Both the position numbers and the translations under genes were made by a program. A model generated the notes under the pieces. The model saw only the letters and a program-made list of their open reading frames with translations. It ran no database searches and had not been told where the DNA came from. 64,000 nt of DNA, from assembly GCA_017651625.1 (NCBI GenBank), contig JAGCCP010000057.1, positions 1 to 64,000 on the forward strand. Reading direction: 5' to 3'. Every line of letters starts with the position of its first letter. Position 1 is the first letter of the stretch. Of the stretch, positions 35,439-47,400 are shown one piece after another. Source of the stretch: Candidatus Ruminimicrobiellum bubulum (lineage in GTDB: Bacteria > Elusimicrobiota > Endomicrobiia > Endomicrobiales > Endomicrobiaceae).

Positions 35439-38400
35439 CTATGCAGCTGCCAAGATGCTTCTTACAGCAATAGCTGAAATCTTTATATCTTGATTTACAT
35501 TCATTGCTTTCTTAAAGTCATCCATTAACAATTCAGGTATTCCTCTGAAATCAACAAGTTCTCCCTTTGCAGGTACACTGATACTGTATTCACTTTCTCT
35601 TAAGATATCGTCCAAGTTTTCATTTAGTTTAGCTCTTATAGAATTCAAATACTCTTTAGCCGTTAATTCATCCGAACCTTCTATCGTTGTATATAACTCT
35701 TGTATTGTTTTACCTTGCATCATTGCTTTAATTGTCATTATCAATACCGCTTGAACTTCGTTTGTCTTTATATCTCTCTGGAATTTTTCTTCGTCTATAG
35801 TTAAAATTTTTGATATATCGCTTACCAACGAATTCATTATTGATCCTCTTATAAAACCCAACACTTCTTCGTTATACCCTTTATCCAACAAATAAGTTAT
35901 GTAATTTGCTGCATCTTTGCTGAATACATTTCCTGCAACCAATGTTCTTATATCCTCTGCCTTACTTGCCGCTTCACTTAATTTTACCGATAACACTCCG
36001 CTGTCTATCAATGCTTGTATATTTGAAACACCATAGTCGAATTTAGTACTCATTGCCGCATTTTGTCCCTTCTTATATTTCCTTTCCGGCGACATTCCGC
36101 TTATACTGCTTATAGTTTCCATTACAGTTCTTATATTATCTAACAGACCGTTATTTAAATTTTCCATTGATTTTTTGTCTACCACCACACCTACTATTTC
36201 TTGGCCCTTTAACGCTTCTATGTCGGTCGCTTTCATTTCTCCTATTTCATCTACCTCTTTCTTGCCCCTTACACTTAATGCATTATTACCGCTTACTATA
36301 GGTATTACTCCATATTTTTCATATATGCTGCTGTCTTTCAAACTATCACTTAGTGCTTTTAATGTTTCTTCACTGAATTTTACCGATACCGTTATATCCA
36401 ATCCTTTTTTCAATGATAGTCTTGCAGTATGTATCTGTTTTAAGATTCCTTCCGCTTCCGCCAATGTCATATTCTTTCTACCGGACAAATCCAATATATA
36501 TTCATCACCGTTTACTTCCGCATTTTCCATTGTACCTATCAGTTCATTTACATCTGTTTCCATAATTACAAACTTATATGTATCTTTCAATCTCTCTATA
36601 TCTGCTCTGTGGTCTTCCGCTTGCGTTTTAGTCAATATAAATGTCACTATTCCTGTTTTATCTGCTATCGATTTAAAGCTTTCTCCTTCGCCATACATGT
36701 ATTTCATTCCTATAGGATTTATTACGGAATATGTATGTGCTATCTTCATAACATCTATAATAGTATCTATATTTCCTGTCTCTCCCGTGTATGAAATACT
36801 TCTTATATTTTTCAATCCTTTTATTTTTTTACCGGATTCCAACTTTGTTATCAACATGTTTATTATTTCGTCATTTACATCTATTGTTGCACTCTTTTTG
36901 ACACAGAAAATTAACTTACCGTCTTTTACTTTAACTCTTACAATATTACCGTTTCGATCTGTTCCTATGTTAACTCCACCCCTTTCATGTGAAGTTGCAA
37001 CAGACAAAACATTCATTCCCTGCCCTCTTAAAACCTTTGCCTGTTGTTCCTGTTGCTCTCCGACTAAAACTAAATTTTCCTCCAATTTAAAGCCCTGTTC
37101 TATTAAACTTTCAGCTTCTTTTGAACTTGTTATCAATCTTATTGCAGCCTGTTGTACAGAAGGCATAGAAGGATTAACGGAATTTTTTACCCCCTCTGTT
37201 GCAGCAGCCATCGCCGTTTGAGTTTGTTGTTGCTGTTCTTCTTCGGTTTGTGTTGTTTGTTTTGAAGGAGATGCTACAGATTCCGAAGAGGATTTGCCTG
37301 TTCCCAAATATTCAGACAAATCAAATTCTACTCTATTGAAATAATCTCTACCATCCTCATCCATATCCCATATTTCATCAGGTCTTACACCTGTTACATC
37401 AGTAACAGTCTTATTTATTTCATCCAACTCTATTAAACGAGCACCGGGAAGAGGATATATTATTAATTTATTATTTTTTATTTCATAACGGAAATGACCT
37501 CTCTTGCTTTCCATTCTTCTTGAATAACGATTATAAGTTGTAGTATCCAATTCTGTTTCCAAAGCACTTATTAATTCTTCTCTTTTTTCTTCTTGTATAG
37601 CTTGTGTTTGAGCAACAGATGTTTCCTGTTTGGTATCGGAATGAACACCATAAGCATCCTTTTTGGTCATAAGCGTTTCTATCTGTCTTGTTCGTTGATC
37701 AAGCTCTCTAAGTCTACGTGCTTTAGCCTCTTCGGAAATAAATGATGTCAGAATTCCGTTTCTTGCAATTTCTTTCATCATATTCCAATTCATCATTGTA
37801 TCATGTCCGGTCATGATAAGTTTTATATATTCCATATTTATGTCGGTTGTACACAACAAAGCATTATCTGTAGCAACAACACACCTAACTCCCGATTTTA
37901 ACAATGTTTCAACAGGATGTTCCTTTGCAAGTTGTGCATTTCCGCTATCTGCAACCGTCTGGAAGTTTACAGGTATTGATACTATATTACATGTAGGACA
38001 TATTTCTACTGTAACTTTATGGGCTTTTAAAAATTCAACATTATCGGGCCTTAGTACAACCTGAAGTCCGTGTCCGACTCTTTCAAGTCCCAAAAGATTT
38101 TCAACTGCTTCCCTTGCGGCATTAAAACCAGCTTTGCCTCCACGATATTTTTTTGTTCTTTCATTATATATTGCACGGTCGTATACAGGTGTTTCCGAAC
38201 TATGTATGGTTGTTCCGACTTTAGTCACATTTGATTTTGCATTATGTCTGGCAATTTTTCTGTAAATTTTGATAAAAGCACGTGGAGGAAGACCTACATC
38301 TTCCGAACCCGCAATATCAAATCCCAACCCTATATCTTTATATTTTTCACGTAAATCCTTTCTACTCGCAAATTTCAGAAGAGTATCTACTTGTCTTTCA

Positions 38401-41400
38401 ATATTTCCATTATCCAAATCATTGGTACCGTCTTTCCATATACTTCTTGATGCCAGAACAACACATGAAACATCCGGAACTCTCATACCTTTCGCTCTAA
38501 GTTCCTCACATGTTTTATTGATAGCATCCAAAACTATTGTCATTCCTTCTTCCGCACTGTAGTATTCCCAATTTTTTCTTGGAACTCTTAAATCTTTTAC
38601 CATAGAATCACATGCTGTTCTTATTTCTACAATACTCTGTCCTTTTTTTACGGCATCTTCTATTATAAACTTAATTACAGCTTCATAGTCTTCCCTTGTT
38701 CTTATAAGTTCTCCAATATCGCGATATGCATGGTTAAACGCATCAAGAGTGGCAAAACCTTCTTTTATTTGAGCTAAAGACTTTTCAGCCTTGTCGGCAA
38801 TATCTTGAGTAATAAGTCCGGCTTTTAATTTTTTGTCCAGTAGATCCATTATAAAATCTTCCGATACTGCCGTTTTAAAATGTTGGTGAGGATTTGTTTT
38901 AGGCATAAGTATTGTCATAGCAGCCACGGTAACAAGCATTTTCTCTCTTTCCGGAATGGAAGGATCATTTTGAACTTCATCAATTATATCACTGGCAGTT
39001 TTAAAGGCTTCATCAAAATCGGAAACATCAATTCTTGACAGATACCTTTCATACAAATCTCTGAGTATGCCGTCGGCTTCTTCGAATTTTTCTTTCAAAG
39101 TTTTTCCTTTAAAATCATAATAATACTCATCATGGTCTCTGTTTAAATCCGTGTAAAAGCCATTCACAAAACTTCTATAAGATTGTGTATTTCCGGACGA
39201 AGCATATGACTTAAGTTTTAAGAAAAATTCGGCGGATGTAGGGCTGTAAGGATCCGGAAGATATAGAGACAAGAAGCCTTTTTTGGGTGTTCCATCTTTT
39301 CTTGTAGTATCTGCAATTGGCATTGCATACACACTTATATCTTTTTTGCCTTCAAAGCCTGATTCAACATACATAACAACTTCTCCGGATTTTACGCGCA
39401 CATTACCTTCAGGTGTAGCAAGCATAGTTCCTTCAGGTACCATTACTACATTTGCAGTTGCCATCTTTGTAGCATCTATAACCGCTCCAGGAACCAAAGA
39501 TGCTTTATCGACAGGTATATATTTGCCCGCATTGTAATCAGACGTCTTGACATATTGCTCAAAGAAGGTTTCTCTTGAGCAGAAGCTTGAATATCTTAGG
39601 ATAATACTATCTTCTGATAATGCATCAGGATAACTCTCATTTTTCGAATACCATTTACCATCAGCTCTTTTTTCAAATCCATATTCTATAAGTTGTTGTT
39701 CGTTACTAAAATCGGGAACTAAAGCCTGAATACGATTATTCTTTGCAAATACCGGAACTTTGTACTTGAGTACAAACTCGGATTGTTCACTTTCTTTTCT
39801 CAGATCCAAAACGGTATCCTTTATACCATCAAGAGTAGAAGATATGCTTTCCATCTCTGCTTTCTTGGCAACTTCTGCAGCTTCGGAACCTAAATAAACA
39901 CGAATTGTTCCGTTATCTATTTTGGTATCTAAATTTTCAGTAATTTCAGGTACGGAACCTTTTAATATAGACTTCAAATAATACATATCTTTTATACCTC
40001 TGAAATCTATAGATATTGCCTTATTTTGGTATTTAGAGCTTTCCACTATTCTAATAACTGCCGCTATTAATTTTATTTGTTCTTCGATAGTCAAAGTAAT
40101 AACAGAATAACCTATATCCGATAAATAGGAATGCCATATTTGATATTTAATTTCCGAACCGAATGAAAAATCTTTTAAAAACTTTTTTATAGCTTTTCCG
40201 TCACCGTGAAAAGCTACATTCAACGCTTTATTAAAAGCTCTTGCAGTTGTAGGATCACTTGTAGGATTAAGTTGATTAAATCTTGCAAGAGCAACTGCTC
40301 TCTCATCTTTTGCATTTTGAGAATTTATTAATCTAACTCTATACGTCACTAAATCGTGAGAATACGGTTCCAAACCCTTTTCTTTATAATCGGAATTAAA
40401 ATAAGCCATTCCTTCATCGAGTAACCATTGAATCCAATTTGCATCTTCTGTTACATAAGGAACTTTTAACGGTGCACGTTGAGGGGTACCGATAGGTTCA
40501 AAAATATAATCATATCCCAAATCCGCCAAATATCTTTCAAGCGCCATTCTTGTTGTACTGCTGACAGACAATATTGCTTGTGCATCCGGATTTTTGGAAT
40601 TTAAAAGATTTGTTAAATTTTCTAAAATTTCTCTAAGGAATTTTGTTCCTCCATAGGCAGTTAAATCGTTTTCTCCTCTTAAATTTTCGGGTTCATCAAT
40701 ATACGGAGGGTTAACAACTATCATATCCATATTGCTTTCCAAGAAATCCAAACCTTGAATTCCGGGTCCCAATACAGGTATTAATTTTATTAAATCTTTC
40801 TTGGCTCGCTCAGCAGACTCTGCATCACCGCTTTCCAATGTTTTTAATATATTTGATAAAGACGCAACCAAAGCAAAAGGTGATATATCCGTAACATATA
40901 TATTTTCTACTCCATCCAATTGTGACATTGTTGCGGCTAAATGTCCTGCTCCCGTTCCAAATTCTATAACATTTTTAAATTTACCATCGATACCTTGTAT
41001 AACATCTGCGGCTAACACGGTATCTATCATTGTTCCCCAAACACCGCTATCAACTTCGGAATCAACAGAAGAAATTACATACTCATCTGTCCCGTCAGTA
41101 GTAGATAATTGTTGACATACATATACCCCGTGCTTCGGGTTATATAGTTGATCTATCACCTCATCAACATTTGATACACCTTGTTGTTTCAATTGTTCTC
41201 TTAATATTTCTTTTTTATTTAATGACGGAGTTAACAGATTTTCATCCGTTAAAGTAAGGAAAGATTTTATTTCTCCTTTTCCTATCTTTTCTAATATTTC
41301 TTCTCCCGAAATACCGCTGAATTCTTCCGGTATTTCATAATAATCTATAATTGTTTCTCCATGTTCACCTTTACGGAACATTTTAAATAAGGAATGTCTG

Positions 41401-44400
41401 ACTTCGGTATTTCTTTTATTAACTAATTCCATAATTTTGTCTATAGGTAATGCTTGCGGTCTCGGATATCCGCCTTCTGTATATTTTTCTCCTTTGTATC
41501 CGCTATATACAACATCACCTGTTTCCGGATCAAACTCAAAACCTAAACTTGTAATTATACTTCTAACTAAATCTATATAGTCTGAAACACTGCTTTCTTG
41601 TACACTTTCTGTTGTACCCTTTTCTTCTTCTGCAGGAAGATAACTTATCGGCAAACCGGTTTTTTCATCTATATTTACCATGTAATACATATTTTTTTCA
41701 TTCAATACTAAATATGCATCACGCCCTGCCGGTTTCGTCTGTGTTTCTCCCCACGGATCTTCTATAGATATTTCTTCATCTATCGGATATCCTAAATCAG
41801 ACATCTTTATCATTCTTGTAACGCCTTTCTTCGCTGCTCCAACTACATGACTGTCTCCTGCTAATATATCTTCTATTTCTTGTAATCTGTCATATAATGC
41901 CGCATTCTTTTCTCTTGCTTCTGCTACACTCATCTCTTCGTAATTTTCTTGATATCCGCCTACGGGATAGAAATCCAATGTTCCGTCTTTTTTTGTCTGT
42001 AACGATATTATGCTGCCTTTGTATCTGGCTTCAAGTTCTTTGTCCGAATATTTTTTTGAATCTACCCGGCCCAATACATCTTTTATAACTTTCGGTAATT
42101 TTACTTCTACCAAATTACCTTGTTCATCATAAACAAATAAATCATCCGACAATCTATATCCGAATATCGGCTCTTTCGTAAATCCATGGCTGTCCGGATT
42201 TGCTTGTGCTACTCTGTCTGCTATATCCATTTGACTGCCTATTGCAGGAACATAACTTATAGGTAATCCTGTACGTTCATCTATATTTACCATGTAGTAC
42301 AGATTTTCTTCATTCAATACTAAATATGCATCACGCCCTGCCGGTTTCGTCTGTGTAGTTCCCCACGGATCTTCTATAGATATTGCTTCATCTATCGGAT
42401 ATCCTAAATCGGACATTCTTATCATTTTTGTAACGCCTTTCTTTGCTGCTCCAACTACATGACTGTCTCCCGTTAATATATCTTCTATTCCTTGTAATCT
42501 GTCATATAATGCCGAATTCTTCTTTCTTGCTTCTGCTGTACTCATCTCTTCATATTTTTCTTGATATTCGCCTACAGGATAGAAATCAAATGTCCCGTCT
42601 TTTTTTGTCTGTAACGATATTATGCTGCCTTTGTATCTGGCTTCAAGTTCTTTGTCCGAATATTTTTTTGAATCTACTTGACCCAATACATCTTTTATAA
42701 CTTTTGGTAATCTTATTTCTACCAAATTACCTTCGTCATCATAAACAAACAAATCATCCGATAATCTATATCCGAATATCGGCTCTTTCGCAAATCCATT
42801 TCTTCTCGGTTTTGATTGTTTTACTCTGTCTGCTATATCTGCTTGACTAACTTTCCTTGCTTGCTCAGTAACTTGTTTAGCATCGGCAGGAGAAGATTGT
42901 TCATATTCTTCTTCCAAATCTTGAAGAATACCGCTTATTATGGGATCATCCGTCATTCGTAAATATTTAGCAATTTCTCTTAAATATATGTAATCTTTTT
43001 TCTTTTCTTCAAAAGACAATTCGTCATAATGGGCAGCAGATAATCCTTCCCAAGTATTGTTTACCGACCATCCGGCATGTATCAGTTTTAATGCCAAATG
43101 AGCATCTGTAATATTATGGTCTCTTAAATATTTTAATGTGGCTATTGTAACGGCTATTCCGTCTGTCTGCAAACCTATTAAGAACTGTTTTCTTTCCGCT
43201 TGAATCGCTCTCCAATTGCTCCAATCTTGTTTACCACTAGCATCTTTCACTGCACCATATTTTCCTATATCGTTGATAAGATATTCCCATGGAACTTGTA
43301 AAGTATTGGCTATAACCGTTTCTGCAAATTTTATTTTACCGCTATCTACTTGTTTTAAACCGTTATCGGTAAAATCTTTTCTTGTCAAATCATATTTTCC
43401 GCTTTTTACTTTTTCTATACCGGACGCACTTAAATATCCTTTTTCCAACCAATCTTGTGCATTTTGTTCTATATATTTTCTGGCTTCTATTATTTCTGTT
43501 CCATTCTTTGTAATCGCAATCTTCTTTGTCTTATAAAAAGCATTTATAAGTCCATAAAAAAGTTCTAATTTGTCTCCTTGAATATCAAAAATCGTAAGTT
43601 TTATTTTTTCTGTAGGGCTACGGAAATGTCTTCCTGTTATTTTTTCTCTGGCATCAGGAGTTAAACAATCTAACAGTGCTTCTGCATTAGGATTAATTTT
43701 TTCATCGAACAATCTTGTATCTATAACAGGAGATTCCGAAGAATTGATTTGATTATCTCTAATATCCTCGTAATAACTAGTATGAAATGTTTCTGCGGAA
43801 GCTAATGTTTGATCTATGTCTGCTGTAAGTGCTTCCGTGAAATCTTGAAAAGCTTGTGTTCCGTGTAATGCATGTTTTTTCAAAGTACTTTCATCAATTG
43901 TTTGTGACATATCGTCTTTTAATGAAGCAAGTTCCAACAACGGCTTCATTATTTCATCTATAGTCTCACTTTCAACATTCTTTGTCGCATCTCTATAGTA
44001 TTTTAATATCAAATCTAAAAAATCATCCATAATAGATCTTGTTTCCGTGGATTCTTCTGTCCTGAGTAAATCCAACGGATTTATGTCCGTGATATTAAAT
44101 ACTCTCTGTAAGATAGTTTGTACGGATGGTATTCCTCTAAATAATGTTCCGTAAGTATCTCTGTGATATCCCTCGGAATGTACTCCGCCTTTTTCAACTC
44201 TACTTTCAAAACCGGAATAAGCCGCTCTCGGTTTAGTAAGATATACCGGTAATCCCTGTTCATTTGTACCGGCCTCTATATACAACACTTCTTCACCGTT
44301 TTCCCCTCGTCTCGGATCAAGTTTAATTTCAAATTTAGACTCATCCAATATCTGTTGTTTCCAACCCCATTTGTATTCATGCTGATAAAAAGAATCGGCA

Positions 44401-47400
44401 AATTGAACACTGCTTGGTATAATATTTCCATCATCATCAAACTCAACTAAAATATTTAAAACATGTTCTTCTATATCGTTATCTTTGTCCGTACGAATTA
44501 ATTTTCCATCAACATCCGTAACAAAACTATACATATCATTCATAGCAACTTTACCGACAACCAAAGCTTCCATTGTAAGTAATTGCATATTTTGTAATTT
44601 TCTTATTTTTCTATATACTACTCTACTTGTAACAGGATTTGCTCTTGCATCTTTGTAATACTGCTGTAACCTCATTTCTTTCCAAACATCAAAGAAAACC
44701 TGTTTCATTTCTCCATGTTGCCTGCAATCTCCAATACCAAGCAAAAAGTCCAATATAATATTCGTTCTGGAATCGGTATCTGTTCCACTGGCAGTAAGTG
44801 CTTTTAAAGCCGCCATCTTATTATCAAATTCGCTGTGGCCATCACTTTTTAAATCTTCCATTCCCAATTCATCATTTCTATATTGCGTTCTGAGTATTAT
44901 GTCTATCTTTTTCATAAACTCGTCTAAACTTTCTACTTGATCGAGATTAAAATACTTTATAATTTGAATCGCAATATTCATATCTTCTCTGCCCAACATC
45001 ATTTCCTGGAGCCCACCGCCGAATCTATAGTTTCCGGAAATATGTTTTGTAACAGAATCATGTAAACTGTTTATTGGGATTCTATAACAGAAAGACAATA
45101 ATTCTCTCGTGAATCTCTCCTTCCTTGCTTGTTCGGCTTGTTGCGACAAAGTTGCATCGGTTACTTTCTGCTTAACAAGATATCTGTCAATAAAACTTTC
45201 GATATTTTCCAAGGACAATTCTTCCTTAAATTTTATCTCCGTTTCTATTAAATTTATTAAGCCTGAATCAGAATTAATTCTTGCTATTATAGCTCTGCTA
45301 TCTTCTTCTCCTAATTCTAATATTGAAGACATTACCGATGCAAAAACAGCTTTACTTTTGTTCGAATATGCTATTGCTTTTGATAGAGCAGACATAATAT
45401 CTTGTGCTGCTTTTTCTTTATCTTCGCTCTTAACAGCAGATTTATATTCTGCAACAATTAATTCCAATTTCTTCAAATACAACTTAGTAATAATCTTCAT
45501 CAAATTTTCAATATCTTTATTGGATTTTTCACCTTCTTTATCAAAAAGTTTTTGCGATAAAAGATTTTCTAAATTTGATAACGTAGAATTTATTTCCCAA
45601 GGGTGATGTGCAAACTCACAAGCTTTGTCTAAAATTTTATTTACACTACTAAATCCAGTTTTTGTACTATGCATACCGTTTATAGTCATAGCCTCTACCA
45701 TTGTAACAAGTGTCCAATAATCTCCGGATCTTACACCTCCTGCTTTTTCTGTGGAGTAATATACTAAAGCTGCTAAATTTTTTGCATCTTCCAACATTTG
45801 TGCCCTTTCAGTTTCATCGGTTGTTAATTCTGCTAATTCCCTTAATCTATACACTGCATTAATTCCGGGATAATAGTAGTGATCTATTTCAAATCCTTTA
45901 TTGTAAGCCTCGTAAGATGCCCTTAATGCTACTTTTGCTTCTTCTAATCTGCCGCTTTTTATGGCCTCTTCATATTGTTTATGATAAGCCTGTCCCAATG
46001 CTCCGAACATACCGCCTTTTTCCCTAGCCTGTTTATATCTTTCATAATAAGCCTTACCCAATGCTCCGTATAATTCACCATTCATTTCATCTAAATTTTC
46101 TTGTTCCAGTTTACTCAATGCATCTATGGTTTTTTCAAAATTATTTGTTTTATTAAATGCAACAAAATACAATTCTCTGATTTCAATAGAATTTTTAAAT
46201 TCTTTTGCGGAATCACCTGTTTTTTCATACAAATCTATCATTTTCTCAAAAAGGCCATTATCTCTATACAAATAGAATAAAATTGTTGCCTGCATAGAAT
46301 CTAAATTTTCATATCCGCCGAATTCTTCCAAAATAGTTGCTATTTTATCTTTATTTGTTCCTGCACCTAAAAGTTTTTCATTAACAATACCCTGAATATA
46401 AGCATAATATGCTCTAACCCATCCATTAGTTATCTGTAAATTATCTATATCCTTAAAATCTAATTCTCCGTCATCAACATCTTTCATTATTTCTTTGATT
46501 TTTTTATCAATTTGTTTTAATATCTCAGCGTCACTTAAATTTATGTTTGAAGCATCAGCATTTAAAACGGCTAATATTGCACCTTTTAATTCATATTCTG
46601 TAAATAAATATTTTGAATATCTTCTTTGTACTTCCGGCAACAATTGAATAATTCTGGTATTTTTTGAAACTTCTTTCGAAGAAGATCTTACTTGTTGCTC
46701 TGCTGACGGTAAAACGGCTTTACCGACATAAGACATGTAAGTTCTTATTGTATCTTGCAAAGCAGATATTGATTGTTGTAAAACCGGTTGTTGTAAAACA
46801 TCAATAAGTCTTTGTAATTCACTTATATCACCTTCCAACGCACTTTCAAAAGTATCCTTAAATTTTTCTGTATCTATGCTTCTTAAAAATTCTTCCGTAA
46901 CGGGCTCTTTACTATATTTATTCAGTTCATCTATAATTTTTTGTAAAACTTCACCGGAATCATCGGATTCCAACAATTTTGCAGCGGCAATTTGTATTTT
47001 TTCTCTTGCTTCTTCTTCCGATAAAGTTGATAAATCTTCCGTTGCTTGTTTATTTCCTGTTAATATAAAATCAAACAATTCTTGTCTCTTAGATGACGGT
47101 AACAAAGAAAGAATCAAATTTGCCAATGCTTGGAAAGAAATTTTGCTTTGTTCCTTTGCTATTTCATAATATGTATCTTCCGCAAGTTTTACTCCGTCGG
47201 TAACATTAGGAGTTATAACTATGTAACTTACTCCGTGATCTTTTAATATTTCCGTTACGGTTTGAGAATGGAAACCTCCGGTTATTACAACATCTACTTC
47301 TTTTACGCCTTTCATGTTGTCTATTATTTTGTTTACATCATCCTTATTCTCAACTTCCGTTTCTATCTTATTTAATACTTCACCTTCATGAAACATATTC

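Noticed and set aside
36175-37221. A 348-codon ORF on the plus strand opposite the giant gene, hydrophobic in composition
   Set aside because: It is a reverse-frame shadow: the codons mirror a Lys/Glu-rich coding strand, no ribosome-binding site or promoter precedes it, and the giant gene frame explains the region.
41897-42700. Two similar plus-strand ORFs (41897-42088, 42443-42700) as a gene pair
   Set aside because: They are antisense shadows of the in-frame 612-base duplication of the giant gene.
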